Source of the DNA: Budvicia aquatica DSM 5075 = ATCC 35567
Lineage (GTDB): Bacteria; Pseudomonadota; Gammaproteobacteria; Enterobacterales; Enterobacteriaceae
DNA: 64,000 bases
Reading direction: 5' to 3'
Assembly (NCBI RefSeq): GCF_000427805.1
Contig: NZ_KE386585.1
Location: 239,812 to 303,811 of the forward strand
The notes below the pieces were generated by a model. That model saw only the letters and a list, made by a program, of their open reading frames with translations, had not been told where the DNA came from and made no database searches. How positions within the stretch are numbered: position 1 is the first letter of the stretch; every line of letters begins with the position of its first letter. This document shows positions 1 through 9,447 of the stretch, piece by piece. The translations under genes were made by a program, and so were the position numbers.

Positions 1-407
1 AAAAAATTTGGCGTGACGACTTTCAGCGTACCAATATGGCTAATAATTCCTGATATTTCTGCCAATTTATTATAGAAAGGCATTCTCTCACAGAAGAAAG
101 ATTTAAAGTCCTTTCCTTCATTTAAAGATAGAACGCCCACCGCATCCACTTTAAGGCCGTTATGCATTACCATACTATCGTGATCCCTTATTATTTCGCT
201 AAAAGGGGCTAACGCCGATTTTTTATGGTAACTAGTCGGGGTAATTAAATCATAATATGATTTATTGACATATATTATGCTGCCTTCAATGGTTTTCAGA
301 CACCATGCATCATTACTGGTCTCCCAGAGCGTAAGCACCTCAATGGGTACTTTAATCGGAAGGGCTTTTAATTTCTTAACCAAAATATCTAAATTTATAC
401 TTTCCAT
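1..407 (-). CDS. PAS-domain regulator, N-terminal part (runs off window)
   Basis: The reading frame begins with ATG at 405-407 and runs off the left edge, so about 135 residues are visible. The stretch around residues 28-60 (W-E-T-S-N-D-A-W-C-L-K followed by I-I-Y-V-N-K-S-Y-Y-D-L) has the look of a PAS sensor fold as found in enterobacterial PAS regulators that carry a C-terminal LuxR-type helix-turn-helix. That helix-turn-helix, if present, lies outside the window. The ligand and targets are unknown. The gene points away from mutS. The family call is inference from pattern, and the truncation prevents confirmation. Confidence 0.55.
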   Translation of the reverse strand, partial: MESINLDILVKKLKALPIKVPIEVLTLWETSNDAWCLKTIEGSIIYVNKSYYDLITPTSYHKKSALAPFSEIIRDHDSMVMHNGLKVDAVGVLSLNEGKDFKSFFCERMPFYNKLAEISGIISHIGTLKVVTPNF

Positions 408-1152
408 ATAGAACTCCGGATCAATTTTTGGTTATACATTCAATGCGTTGACTGACCATTAAAATAATATGCACGCTCAATAAATGCGCTAAAGTAATCA
501 GCCCCTAACAATCTTTCCACCTAATAATGCCGCCACCTTACTCTGAATGAAAGATAAATCACCTCAAGTTGAATACTTAGCGTGCGATTGTTGAACACTT
601 CGATATAATCGAATATCTCTTTATTGCCCGGCCCAACCAATACTGTTTTTCCCATAAGTTGCATGTTCAGTAGAGTTAAAAGAGTTACCTATAGCTCTAT
701 TGTGAGCTCAACGGGATTCTTACTGTAAAAGCAGGTTGCTGTGCTATTTTACTTTCATCTTATCGCTGCAGTTACTCAACGTTTAGTTCAGCTGTACGGC
801 AATGTCCTCACGCCTTACACTGTTCAGTTCATGTCGCTTAGTCATTGCTATTACAAGCAAAATTTGCGAAAAGCATCTAACTATTCGCTCTATGCGTTTG
901 CCGGTAACTGGGCTAGTATAACCATAGCTAAATTGAACCCTGCCCCTCCTCTTGCTCAGAGATGATTGCAACCCGTGATATAGGATAAAGAAGCATGGAT
1001 GACGCAGAGATATGTGAAATAACATCGTGACATAAAGTACAATCAACATGCCCTGTTAGATTAGGTGATTTTTAATAAGGTCACCGCTAGGCATTGAGAA
1101 AAATAAAAATCATGATTAATTTAAATTTCAATACATTACAAAGAATAATTCT
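408..1152. other. Gene-less stretch before mutS
   Basis: This 745-base AT-rich stretch separates the PAS gene from mutS. The longest frames here (74 and 88 codons) overlap on opposite strands, show no family motif and lack convincing ribosome binding sites, so I do not call them. A small inverted repeat (GGTGA at 1064-1068, TCACC at 1081-1085) lies near mutS. No clear promoter consensus could be assigned. Confidence 0.5.
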
Positions 1153-3711
1153 ATGACAGATAATTCCAGCCTAAATTCCCATACGCCAATGATGCAGCAA
1201 TATTTAAAGCTGAAGGCCCAGCATCCGCAAATTTTACTGTTCTACCGCATGGGCGATTTCTATGAATTATTCTATGACGATGCTAAGCGAGCCTCTCAAT
1301 TACTGGATATCTCACTGACTAAACGCGGTGCCTCTGCCGGTGAGCCGATCCCTATGGCCGGTGTACCACACCACGCCATTGAAAATTATCTGGCCAAATT
1401 AGTTCAGCTCGGTGAGTCAGTGGCTATTTGTGAGCAGATAGGCGATCCGGCCACCAGTAAAGGTCCCGTAGAGCGCAAAGTGGTCAGAATTGTTACGCCG
1501 GGTACCGTCAGTGATGAAGCCTTATTGCAGGAACGTCAGGATAACCTTTTGGCGGCAATCTGGCAGGACGATAAGCAGTTTGGCTATGCGACTCTGGATA
1601 TCAGTTCCGGGCGCTTTTTAGTGGCAGAGCCGGTCGATAAAGAGACCATGGCTGCGGAGCTGCAGAGAACCAATCCGGCTGAACTGCTTTACCCTGAAGA
1701 TTTAGCCGCAATGGATTTGATTGAAAATCGGCACGGTCTGCGCCGCCGTCCGCTGTGGGAGTTTGAACTCGATACCGCTCGCCAGCAGCTTAATATGCAG
1801 TTCGGTACTAAAGACTTAAACGGATTTGGCGTTGAAAAAGCGGTACGGGCGCTGCGGGCAGCAGGCTGTTTATTGCAGTACGTTAAAGATACCCAGCGGA
1901 CATCATTGCCTCATATTCGCGGCTTAACCATTGAGCGTCAGCAGGATGGCATCATTTTAGACGCGGCTACCCGACGTAATTTAGAGTTAACCCTTAATCT
2001 TTCGGGCGGTACGGAGAATACGCTGGCTGCCATTCTTGACCATTCAGTTACGGCCATGGGCAGCCGGATGCTAAAGCGCTGGATTCATGCGCCGACCCGC
2101 AATATTACTACCTTAAGAAACCGCCAGTCGGCCATTGCTGAGCTGCAGGACAGCTATGTTGAACTGCATCCCTTCTTGCGTAACGTTGGTGATTTAGAGC
2201 GTATTCTGGCACGTCTGGCGCTGCGAACAGCACGCCCGAGAGATCTGGCGCGCATGCGTTATGCTTTCCAGCAGCTACCGGATATTCATCAAATTCTGGC
2301 GCCCTTCTCTTCTGAGTATATTCACACGCTGAAAAGCCAAATTGGCGAGTTTTCACAACTTCAGGCCCTGCTGGAAAAAGCGGTGGTTGAATCACCACCG
2401 GTATTAATCCGCGACGGCGGGGTTATTGCCCCTGGATACAATGCGGAATTGGATGAGTGGCGTGCACTGGCTGACGGAGCGACTGATTATCTGGATCGTC
2501 TGGAAATCCGTGAGCGTGAAAAGCTGGGACTGGATACGCTGAAGGTGGGCTTTAACGGCGTTCATGGCTACTTTATTCAGGTCAGCCGCGGTCAGAGCCA
2601 TCTGGTTCCGATCCACTATGTGCGCAGACAAACGTTGAAGAATGCTGAGCGCTATATTATTCCTGAACTCAAAGAGTATGAAGATAAAGTTCTGACATCC
2701 AAAGGCAAGGCGCTGGCGCTGGAAAAAGGCCTGTACGATGAACTGTTCGATATGATGTTGCCACATCTTGAGGCGCTGCAAATCAGTGCTTCAGCCTTGG
2801 CTGAACTCGATGTGCTGTGCAACTTATCTGAACGTGCTTACACGCTGAACTACAACTGCCCGACGCTGACTGATAAGCCGGGCATTCAAATTACCGGCGG
2901 CCGTCACCCGGTGGTTGAGCAAGTGCTAAATGAGCCTTTTATTGCCAACCCGTTACAACTTTCGCCTCAGCGCAGGATGCTGATCGTCACCGGCCCGAAT
3001 ATGGGCGGTAAAAGTACCTATATGCGCCAGGCGGCCCTGATTGTGCTAATGGCGCATATTGGCAGCTTTGTGCCGGCAGAAAGCGCCACCATTGGTCCGG
3101 TAGATCGTATATTCACCCGTATCGGAGCCGCTGACGATTTGGCTTCCGGCCGCTCAACCTTTATGGTCGAAATGACAGAAACGGCAAATATTCTGCACAA
3201 TGCTACCGAGCAGAGCCTGATCCTAATGGATGAAATTGGTCGCGGAACCTCAACCTATGATGGCCTGTCGCTGGCATGGAGCTGTGCCGAAAATCTGGCC
3301 CATAAAATTAAGGCTATGACGCTGTTTGCTACCCATTATTTTGAGCTGACTACCCTGCCAGAACGTATGGAAGGGGTGGAAAATGTGCATCTGGATGCCG
3401 TTGAACATGGCGATACGATTGCCTTTATGCACAGCGTTCAACCCGGCGCGGCCAGTAAGAGTTACGGGCTGGCGGTTGCCGCATTGGCCGGCGTGCCGAA
3501 AGACGTTATCAAACGGGCCAGACAAAAGCTTAAAGAGCTGGAATCTCTGTCGGTCAATGCGGCCAACAGTAATATCGATGGTTCTCAGATGGCATTACTG
3601 GCGGTAGAAGAGACCTCGCCGGCGGTAGAAGCATTAGAAAATCTCGATCCGGATACCTTAACGCCAAAACAGGCGCTTGAATGGATCTATCGGCTTAAAG
3701 AGTTAGTTTAG
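1153..3711 (+). CDS. mutS: DNA mismatch repair protein MutS
   Basis: MutS recognises mispaired and unpaired bases and recruits MutL to start methyl-directed mismatch repair. The protein is 852 residues, one fewer than E. coli MutS. The mismatch-reading Phe-X-Glu motif is at F36-Y37-E38. The ATPase Walker A motif GPNMGGKST is at 614-622 and the Walker B D693-E694 sits in [12 protein letters not shown]. The C-terminal dimer/tetramer tail is present ([12 protein letters not shown]). The gene stands alone and converges with the rpoS side genes; a strong hairpin follows the stop. The ribosome binding site before the ATG is weak, but the N terminus aligns with the family. Call is essentially certain. 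Confidence 0.98.
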   Translation: MTDNSSLNSHTPMMQQYLKLKAQHPQILLFYRMGDFYELFYDDAKRASQLLDISLTKRGASAGEPIPMAGVPHHAIENYLAKLVQLGESVAICEQIGDPATSKGPVERKVVRIVTPGTVSDEALLQERQDNLLAAIWQDDKQFGYATLDISSGRFLVAEPVDKETMAAELQRTNPAELLYPEDLAAMDLIENRHGLRRRPLWEFELDTARQQLNMQFGTKDLNGFGVEKAVRALRAAGCLLQYVKDTQRTSLPHIRGLTIERQQDGIILDAATRRNLELTLNLSGGTENTLAAILDHSVTAMGSRMLKRWIHAPTRNITTLRNRQSAIAELQDSYVELHPFLRNVGDLERILARLALRTARPRDLARMRYAFQQLPDIHQILAPFSSEYIHTLKSQIGEFSQLQALLEKAVVESPPVLIRDGGVIAPGYNAELDEWRALADGATDYLDRLEIREREKLGLDTLKVGFNGVHGYFIQVSRGQSHLVPIHYVRRQTLKNAERYIIPELKEYEDKVLTSKGKALALEKGLYDELFDMMLPHLEALQISASALAELDVLCNLSERAYTLNYNCPTLTDKPGIQITGGRHPVVEQVLNEPFIANPLQLSPQRRMLIVTGPNMGGKSTYMRQAALIVLMAHIGSFVPAESATIGPVDRIFTRIGAADDLASGRSTFMVEMTETANILHNATEQSLILMDEIGRGTSTYDGLSLAWSCAENLAHKIKAMTLFATHYFELTTLPERMEGVENVHLDAVEHGDTIAFMHSVQPGAASKSYGLAVAALAGVPKDVIKRARQKLKELESLSVNAANSNIDGSQMALLAVEETSPAVEALENLDPDTLTPKQALEWIYRLKELV

Positions 3712-3745
3712 TCGAGCAAAAGAACGATGACTTAAGAAATATCCT

Positions 3746-3781
3746 CAGCCATCATCCCGGTGAAAACGGGGATGATGGCTG
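3746..3781 (+). terminator. mutS hairpin, carrying a dispersed palindrome
   Basis: A perfect 13-bp stem (3746-3758 with 3769-3781) closes a 10-base loop 35 bases after the mutS stop. No T-run follows, so termination strength is uncertain. The core (CCC, GTGAAAAC, GGG) recurs at 22064-22083, so this hairpin is also a copy of a dispersed palindromic repeat. Confidence 0.6.
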
Positions 3782-3868
3782 GGTTGAATCCTATCGCATA
3801 GACATGCTTAACCGACCTGCATTAGCCCAAGGCCCGCCTTTTTCTAAACAGTCTAGTTAATCGGTTAA

Positions 3869-4435
3869 TCAGCGGTCTTTGTGGAATCCGATAATTTCAT
3901 CCAATGACGGTGTTTTATCCGCATTAGACTGGCTTTCAATATTCCATAACTTAGCCAACGAAATAGCCTGACCGCAATGAATAAAGGCTTCTTCAATATC
4001 GACAACTATTGCACATTTTACCTTTTTTCCGGTATCGGTGAAAAACTCACACAGTGACGGATCGATCGAAATCGTCGCTTTACCGTTAACCCGAAAAACT
4101 TCGTTATAACCCGGAATAAAAAAGGTCAGCCCGACCTGCGGATTATCAATGATATTTTGCAGGCCATCTAAACGATTGTTGCCGGCATAATCCGGGATCA
4201 GCAGCGTCTTTTCGCCCACGGTTTTAACAAACCCCGGATAACCGCCTTTAGGTGAAACATCGACCCCTTTTTCACCCACGGTGGCCAGCACGAAGAAAGG
4301 CGAAAGGGATATCAGCTTTTGTCCATAAGGCGCCAGAAAATCGATCTGCTTTTTTACCACCAGCTCATGGGGTGCACTGTAGCGCTCACGCAGCTGTTCT
4401 TTGGTGGTTACAATATATTCAGGTTTGGTATACAT
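3869..4435 (-). CDS. PPOX-class FMN-binding flavoprotein (MSMEG_1061 type)
   Basis: This 188-residue protein belongs to the pyridoxamine-5-phosphate-oxidase-like split-barrel flavoproteins. Features include LVVKKQIDFL near the N terminus, the strand FFVLATVGEKG followed by DVSPKGGYPGFV, and the NNRLDGLQNI segment that in this family lies by the FMN phosphate. The substrate is unknown. The start lies four bases after the stop of the upstream binding-protein gene, with an AGAG ribosome site inside that gene's last codons, so the two are almost surely co-transcribed. Its place in an iron-uptake operon suggests a reductase or oxidase acting on a siderophore or haem-like ligand, which is inference only. 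Confidence 0.8.
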   Translation of the reverse strand: MYTKPEYIVTTKEQLRERYSAPHELVVKKQIDFLAPYGQKLISLSPFFVLATVGEKGVDVSPKGGYPGFVKTVGEKTLLIPDYAGNNRLDGLQNIIDNPQVGLTFFIPGYNEVFRVNGKATISIDPSLCEFFTDTGKKVKCAIVVDIEEAFIHCGQAISLAKLWNIESQSNADKTPSLDEIIGFHKDR

Positions 4436-4439
4436 AACT

Positions 4440-5546
4440 CTATCTCTGTAGGGTAAGCCAATAAGTACCGGTTAACGTCACGGGAAGAAAATGCTGATTC
4501 AGTTCATCCATGGTTTTTTGCGGGTCAATATCCTGATATACCTCGGGTTGAAGCCACTTAGCCATCACTTCGGCCCCAACGATATTGAACGGCGAGCCGG
4601 AAAAGTAGTTCCAGAATCCATGAACTCGCCCCTGTTTGACCGCATCAAAAGTATTAATGCCTTTCTGTTCCACTAATACCTTTAGCTGCCGCTGGCTGAT
4701 GGCCATATCGACGCTGGTGCCCAGCGGTAACGCTTTATGCGGGTCAACCGCTGAATGACCGGTAGCGATATAGACCTGAGGGCTTTTTTGAATCAAATAT
4801 TCAAGGCTCAGCGTACCACCGTTAGCGGTGGGAAACTTCTCAGCGCCAACATTGAGACCTTTAAACAGCGAAATATACTCACCAATACCGCCGGAGCCAC
4901 TGCTCCAGCAACAGTCCCACACGCCGGGGTAGGCGTGCAGCAATACGCTTGGGCTCTGTATTCTCGGATCGTTGAGCCGGGAAGTCAGCTTATCCATATG
5001 GGTTTGGTAAAAGCTAATTAATTCTTCAGCCTTTTGCTCTTTATCTAATAACTGCCCCAGCACCCGTATCGACGGAACAGTATTCTCCAGCGGAGACTGA
5101 TAAAAATCAATAAAGGCGACCGGAATACCACTCTTGTTCAACAGAGCAATAAGGTTTTGCGATCGCTGAGCCTGCCAGCCTTCAAAAATAACCAGATCCG
5201 GAGATAAAGAAAGAATAGTCTCGGTGGAAAGCTCATCGCCGCTACCGCTGCCAATCACTTTCAAATCAGCCAGTTTAGGGAAGGTTTTCAGGTAGAGGTT
5301 ATAGGTTTCTACGTCCAACTTTTTAAGCTCACTGCCCCAACCGACCAGAATATCGGTCGGATTCTCTTCAACAAAAGTCAGGGCAACAAAGCTATAACCG
5401 GAGGCCAAAATAACCCGCTTTGGTTTTTGTTTAAGCACCACTTTATTGCCTAAAACATCGGTAACCTCTTTAGGCCACTCGCCGGCATAGACGGTAGAAA
5501 TGCTAAATATCAAGGTGATAAACAGCATCAGTAATCTTTTGTTCAT
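4440..5546 (-). CDS. Periplasmic binding protein, iron-siderophore/cobalamin ABC type
   Basis: The 368-residue protein has a classic signal peptide (residues 1-21, ending TVYA) and the two-lobed helical-backbone fold of FepB/BtuF-type binding proteins (TroA-like, PF01497). Recognisable parts are VTDVLGNKVVLKQKPKRVI near the start of the mature chain and the middle motif SPDLVIFEGW. It probably binds the ferric chelate imported by the divergent TonB-dependent receptor. No ABC permease or ATPase is encoded beside it, so the transporter must be supplied from elsewhere or by another system. The likely Fur site at 5627-5645 lies 81 bases upstream of the start. Confidence 0.88.
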   Translation of the reverse strand: MNKRLLMLFITLIFSISTVYAGEWPKEVTDVLGNKVVLKQKPKRVILASGYSFVALTFVEENPTDILVGWGSELKKLDVETYNLYLKTFPKLADLKVIGSGSGDELSTETILSLSPDLVIFEGWQAQRSQNLIALLNKSGIPVAFIDFYQSPLENTVPSIRVLGQLLDKEQKAEELISFYQTHMDKLTSRLNDPRIQSPSVLLHAYPGVWDCCWSSGSGGIGEYISLFKGLNVGAEKFPTANGGTLSLEYLIQKSPQVYIATGHSAVDPHKALPLGTSVDMAISQRQLKVLVEQKGINTFDAVKQGRVHGFWNYFSGSPFNIVGAEVMAKWLQPEVYQDIDPQKTMDELNQHFLPVTLTGTYWLTLQR

Positions 5547-5626
5547 TGAATATAAACCCGTAATAAAGGTGCCACTCAGGCTCTAGGTCTGGATATTTAG
5601 CGCAAGCCGAATGCCATTCCATTCAG

Positions 5627-5645
5627 AATAATGATAATTATTCGC
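5627..5645. promoter_or_regulatory. Fur box candidate, binding-protein side
   Basis: The 19-mer AATAATGATAATTATTCGC matches 15 of 19 positions of the Fur consensus GATAATGATAATCATTATC. It lies between the divergent binding-protein and receptor genes, nearer to the former. Iron-dependent repression of the minus-strand operon is the natural reading. Confidence 0.75.
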
Positions 5646-5750
5646 AATATACCATTTGGCGGAGGTCAAAAGAATCACCATTCTGAATGAATTTTTCAAT
5701 TTTTATCATTTCATTTGACAGCGGATAACAAATGAAATGACAATGCGCAT

Positions 5751-5769
5751 GATAATAACTCTCATTACA
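5751..5769. promoter_or_regulatory. Second Fur box candidate, receptor side
   Basis: GATAATAACTCTCATTACA matches about 13 of 19 Fur-consensus positions, with intact GATAAT and TCATTA arms. It falls 25 bases before the ATG at 5794 and inside the longer open frame that begins at 5737, which argues that the upstream ATG is not the real start. Confidence 0.55.
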
Positions 5770-5793
5770 CTTTTCATTCAGGATGTTCTACGT

Positions 5794-7899
5794 ATGGACC
5801 ATAAAGTCCCTTCGGCTTGTCTGACATATAAGCCATTAACCTATGCAATATTGCTCAGTATGACCGCCTCTTTTTCCGCTATGGCCGAAGAAGCTCAAAC
5901 ATCGGAAAACGGCGAAGATCGAATCGTGGTTCTTGGCGGAAATACGGCGTTAAAAATTGATGCTCCGGCAGCTGAAACGCCAAGATCGCTATCAGAAGTT
6001 ACCCAGGAAAATATCAAAGACCGCGGCGTCAAAAAACTTGATGAAGCCATGCGCTATAGCTCAGGGGTTCAGGCAACGCCTTATGGTCCGGATAATATCA
6101 ACGACTGGTTAATCATCCGTGGTTTTGGCTGGTCTCGTTATCAGAACGGGCTGCCAACCCTGAATGAAAGTGGTTTCTATGGCTGGCAGCAGGAAGCTTA
6201 TGGCATAGAGCGTATTGAAATGTTAAAAGGCCCGGCGTCTATGCTGTATGGTCAAAATCCACCGGGTGGATTAATTAACGTTATCAGCAAACGCCCTACT
6301 CGCCTGAAGCAAGGAGAGGTTGAACTCTCTTATGGCTCTGATGATTACCGCCACTTCGCGGTAGACACCTCTGGCCCGGTGACCGATGAAGGAAACGTAC
6401 TCTACCGCTTAGTCGGCTTTGCTCGAAAAGCGAATGGCCCGACTGACGGCGCTCAGAGCGAACGTTATTATATTGCACCAAGTATGACGGTCGATTTTTC
6501 TGACGATACCAGCCTGACGCTGTTAAGCAGCTATATGAAAGACAATACCAATCAGACCAGTGGATTCAAGCTGCCTTACGGTACCTTGCATGACACCCCT
6601 TTTGGTAAAGTAGATTATAAGATGAGCTACGGCGAGCCTTCCTATGCCGCGAATAACTCAGAACAATTTATGGTCGGGTATGAGTTTAAGCATGCCTTTA
6701 ATGATACCTGGACCTTCCATCAGAATATGTCTTACAGCTATATGAACCTGCTGTTACGCGGTGCATACGGCCTGAGCATGATTGACGATCGCCACGTTAA
6801 CCGTGGCCTGACTTATCGTGACGGTAGCGCCCAAGGCTGGGCTTTAGATAACCGCATGGTCGGTAACTGGAGCTTTGACCGCTTTGAACATACCCTGCTG
6901 TTAGGTGTTGATTACTTCACCGCAAACTCACGCGGTAAAGACGCCAACCTGTATAGCTTCGGCGATCCGTTAGACATCTTTGATCCGGTTTACGGCAACT
7001 ATCAGCCGGTCTCAGACAGCGATTTGTTTAACCATAATACTAAGCGTCGCCAAAACGGTATTTATATTCAGGACCAGATCAGATTTGATGATAAATGGTT
7101 ACTGCTGCTCGGTGGCCGTTACGACAGAGCGACGTCAGACGATAACCAGCCGGATACCAATGACCATCTCAATATGAGAGATCATAAGTACACCAAAAAT
7201 GCCGGCTTGATGTATCTGTCTGATATCGGGCTAAATCCCTATATCAGCTACTCTGAATCATTCCAGCCGTTATCCGGCAGAAATAACGACAATAAGCCGT
7301 ATGAACCGCAAACCGGACAGCAAACCGAACTCGGCGTGAAATATGTTCCGGACTGGTTTAACGGCTATATCAATGCCGCAGTGTATGAACTCTATCAGAA
7401 GAATACCCTGACCACCGACCCGGATAGCCCGTCGGTTCGTACTCAAACCGGTGAGGCCCGTTCACGCGGCTTCGAGCTTGAAGCGGTTGGTAATGCGACT
7501 GATAACCTGAAATTTATCGCCAGCTATACCCTGAATGAAGTTATCACGACTCGTTCTCTTAATTCAGCGGAAATTGATAAACGCTTACCGGCAACGCCAA
7601 GAAATATGGCATCACTATGGGCCGATTATAAGCTTCCGGGCGCTCTGCACGATTTCACTATCGGTTCCGGCGTGCGCTATATTGGCAGCACCTATGGTGA
7701 TTCAGTCAATACCGCAGAGATGAAGGTTCCGGCCTTTACGCTGTGGGATGCCATGGTTCGTTATGACATCAATAAAGAGTGGCAGGTACAGGTTAACGCC
7801 AATAACTTAGCTGATAAGAAATATGTCAGTGCCTGTGATTATTGGTGCTACTACGGCGATGGTCGTACCGTTACTGCAAGGCTGAATTACAGCTGGTAA
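5794..7899 (+). CDS. TonB-dependent ferric-siderophore receptor
   Basis: This outer-membrane receptor takes up a ferric siderophore using TonB energy. From the ATG at 5794 it has 701 residues with a signal peptide ending SAMA, a TonB-box-like DRIVVL, a plug domain (ETPRSLSEV to NVISKRPT, with IRGF and IERIEMLKGPASMLYG), and a 22-strand barrel ending in the aromatic signature NYSW. The C-terminal CDYWCYYGDGRTV loop resembles FhuA/FoxA-type receptors. The open frame extends to 5737, but that would add a second hydrophobic stretch and place a Fur-box candidate inside the coding region, while AGGA precedes the 5794 ATG. It is divergent from the binding protein. The siderophore cannot be named from sequence. 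Confidence 0.93.
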   Translation: MDHKVPSACLTYKPLTYAILLSMTASFSAMAEEAQTSENGEDRIVVLGGNTALKIDAPAAETPRSLSEVTQENIKDRGVKKLDEAMRYSSGVQATPYGPDNINDWLIIRGFGWSRYQNGLPTLNESGFYGWQQEAYGIERIEMLKGPASMLYGQNPPGGLINVISKRPTRLKQGEVELSYGSDDYRHFAVDTSGPVTDEGNVLYRLVGFARKANGPTDGAQSERYYIAPSMTVDFSDDTSLTLLSSYMKDNTNQTSGFKLPYGTLHDTPFGKVDYKMSYGEPSYAANNSEQFMVGYEFKHAFNDTWTFHQNMSYSYMNLLLRGAYGLSMIDDRHVNRGLTYRDGSAQGWALDNRMVGNWSFDRFEHTLLLGVDYFTANSRGKDANLYSFGDPLDIFDPVYGNYQPVSDSDLFNHNTKRRQNGIYIQDQIRFDDKWLLLLGGRYDRATSDDNQPDTNDHLNMRDHKYTKNAGLMYLSDIGLNPYISYSESFQPLSGRNNDNKPYEPQTGQQTELGVKYVPDWFNGYINAAVYELYQKNTLTTDPDSPSVRTQTGEARSRGFELEAVGNATDNLKFIASYTLNEVITTRSLNSAEIDKRLPATPRNMASLWADYKLPGALHDFTIGSGVRYIGSTYGDSVNTAEMKVPAFTLWDAMVRYDINKEWQVQVNANNLADKKYVSACDYWCYYGDGRTVTARLNYSW

Positions 7900-7920
7900 T
7901 AGGTTGCCGTTAGCATAAAA

Positions 7921-7955
7921 AAAACCGGCGTCAGGAAACTGGCGTCGGTTTTTTT
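7921..7955. terminator. Bidirectional terminator between receptor and ankyrin genes
   Basis: A 14-bp stem with two G-T pairs (7921-7934 with 7939-7952) and a GAAA loop is flanked by A and T runs on both sides. It can end the plus-strand receptor transcript and the minus-strand ankyrin-gene transcript. Confidence 0.9.
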
Positions 7956-7985
7956 ATTCATCATCATGCCAACATATTATTAGCC

Positions 7986-9371
7986 TTAGTCTACCCGTTT
8001 ACAGACTGTTTCTGAGCTACTTGTAAACTGACACTCAATCGGGACACCGTAATAATCAGACTTGATGATATTACTGCCATCAGAAACAGAAATTTCTGGT
8101 GAAAATTTATCTAAAAATGTAGACAGCGCCGCATCATCAAACTGCCCACACTGTTGAACCACTTTTGTATATGCTCTGGGCTTTCCTCTGGCTGTTGCAG
8201 AAGCAATCATATCAATCACTGCATGATCAAATAGCTTGCTCATACACTGGTTGAGATCGGCTTGTGCCATCCACACTTCTTGCCCGCCAATAGTTGCACC
8301 GGACTTAATTAATAACTCACGGATGTTGCCATCGCTGATGCCTAGCGCTGATTTCCCGTCTTTATCTTTGAGATTAATATCCGCGCCTGACTTAATAATA
8401 GTTTCAGTACTCTGTGAATTTTCATCCATGATGGCGGCCATCAGCGGCGTTGTGCCTTGCGGAGTCTGAGCATTTATATCGGCACCATGGGCAATTAATA
8501 ACGCAATCACCTCAGGAGAACCGTGGCGTGCGGCATAAAACATTGCTGTTTCACCTGATTTATCTTTACTTGCAACGTTAGCACCATGGGAAAGCAGTAA
8601 CTTCATATAGTCCGCTCTTTCGGTCATAGACGCGCGAATTAACGGTGTTATGCCCGAACGCCCCGATAAATTCACATCAGCACCCGCGTTGATCAATAAG
8701 GTTAATACTTCAGGGTCATACTCCATCTGAATCGCATAATCTAACGCTGCCGAGCTTTCATGATTTCTGGCGTTAAGGTCTACGCCACTATCTAAAAGTA
8801 GCTTAACAGTCTCTAAATTAGGCATCTGAAACGGGTCATTATTGAATTCGCTAAGGCCATCGGTTTCCGGTTTTACCGTTAGCTCACTAATGGCTTCGCG
8901 CGGGATCTGGATTGAATCATCATTGCCCAGAGCAATCATCAACAGCGAACTGCCATCAGCACTTAACGCTTTCAGATCGCTTTTCGCTTCAATGAGCCGT
9001 TTTACTAATTCAGGATCGCTGTCTGGCCCAACGGCCAGCATCAGTGCCGTGGTAGTTGAATCCATTTTTTGATTCGGATTGGCGCCTTTGTCCAGAAGCC
9101 GTTTTACCAGCTCAGTTCGCTTCTCTTTTGCAGCTACCATCAAGCAGGTCATCCCTGCAGGTGAAGCACTGTTCACCTTAATACCTTGATTTAGCGAAGT
9201 TTCAATAACGCTAATCTGCTCATTCTGACACTGTACTAAAAATTCATGGATTTGTTTCGGCGTTTGTGAGTCACAGCCAATGGCCAAAAGCGCAATCACT
9301 GCCAAACTCAGAATGCGTGTGTAATGTAGAAAAATGTATGTTATTGACTTGTTCAAAATAGAGACTCTCAT
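7986..9371 (-). CDS. Ankyrin-repeat lipoprotein of unknown function
   Basis: From ATG at 9371 the protein has 461 residues. A long basic-then-hydrophobic N terminus ends in AIGC, giving a likely lipidated Cys33, followed by Asp at +2, the E. coli signal for retention in the inner membrane. Roughly eight ankyrin repeats follow (for example GITPLIRASMTERADYMKLLLSHGANV and the repeats after it), spanning about residues 45-355. The last 90 residues form a non-repeat domain with three of the remaining cysteines. The frame is open back to a TTG at 9410, but that codon lies inside the rpoS terminator, so I reject it. The gene follows rpoS on the same strand. Ankyrin proteins bind other proteins; the partner is unknown. 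Confidence 0.8.
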   Translation of the reverse strand: MRVSILNKSITYIFLHYTRILSLAVIALLAIGCDSQTPKQIHEFLVQCQNEQISVIETSLNQGIKVNSASPAGMTCLMVAAKEKRTELVKRLLDKGANPNQKMDSTTTALMLAVGPDSDPELVKRLIEAKSDLKALSADGSSLLMIALGNDDSIQIPREAISELTVKPETDGLSEFNNDPFQMPNLETVKLLLDSGVDLNARNHESSAALDYAIQMEYDPEVLTLLINAGADVNLSGRSGITPLIRASMTERADYMKLLLSHGANVASKDKSGETAMFYAARHGSPEVIALLIAHGADINAQTPQGTTPLMAAIMDENSQSTETIIKSGADINLKDKDGKSALGISDGNIRELLIKSGATIGGQEVWMAQADLNQCMSKLFDHAVIDMIASATARGKPRAYTKVVQQCGQFDDAALSTFLDKFSPEISVSDGSNIIKSDYYGVPIECQFTSSSETVCKRVD

Positions 9372-9388
9372 CCATGACTTGCCTGATA

Positions 9389-9422
9389 TAAAAAAACACC
9401 CACATATCAATGTGGGTGCTCT
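9389..9422 (-). terminator. rpoS terminator
   Basis: On the minus strand GCACCCACAT pairs with ATGTGGGTG and is followed by seven T residues. It lies 26 bases after the rpoS stop and directly before the ankyrin gene, so the latter probably has its own promoter or depends on read-through. Confidence 0.9.
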
Positions 9423-9447
9423 ATTTAACGCGAATGAGTAAGGCTAA

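Noticed and set aside
741-1049. Two overlapping frames (74 and 88 codons) on opposite strands upstream of mutS
   Set aside because: No ribosome binding site, no recognisable family motif, and mutual overlap on opposite strands make chance frames more likely.
9372-9410. TTG start for the ankyrin lipoprotein
   Set aside because: This start lies within the hairpin and T-run of the rpoS terminator; the ATG at 9371 gives a normal lipoprotein signal.
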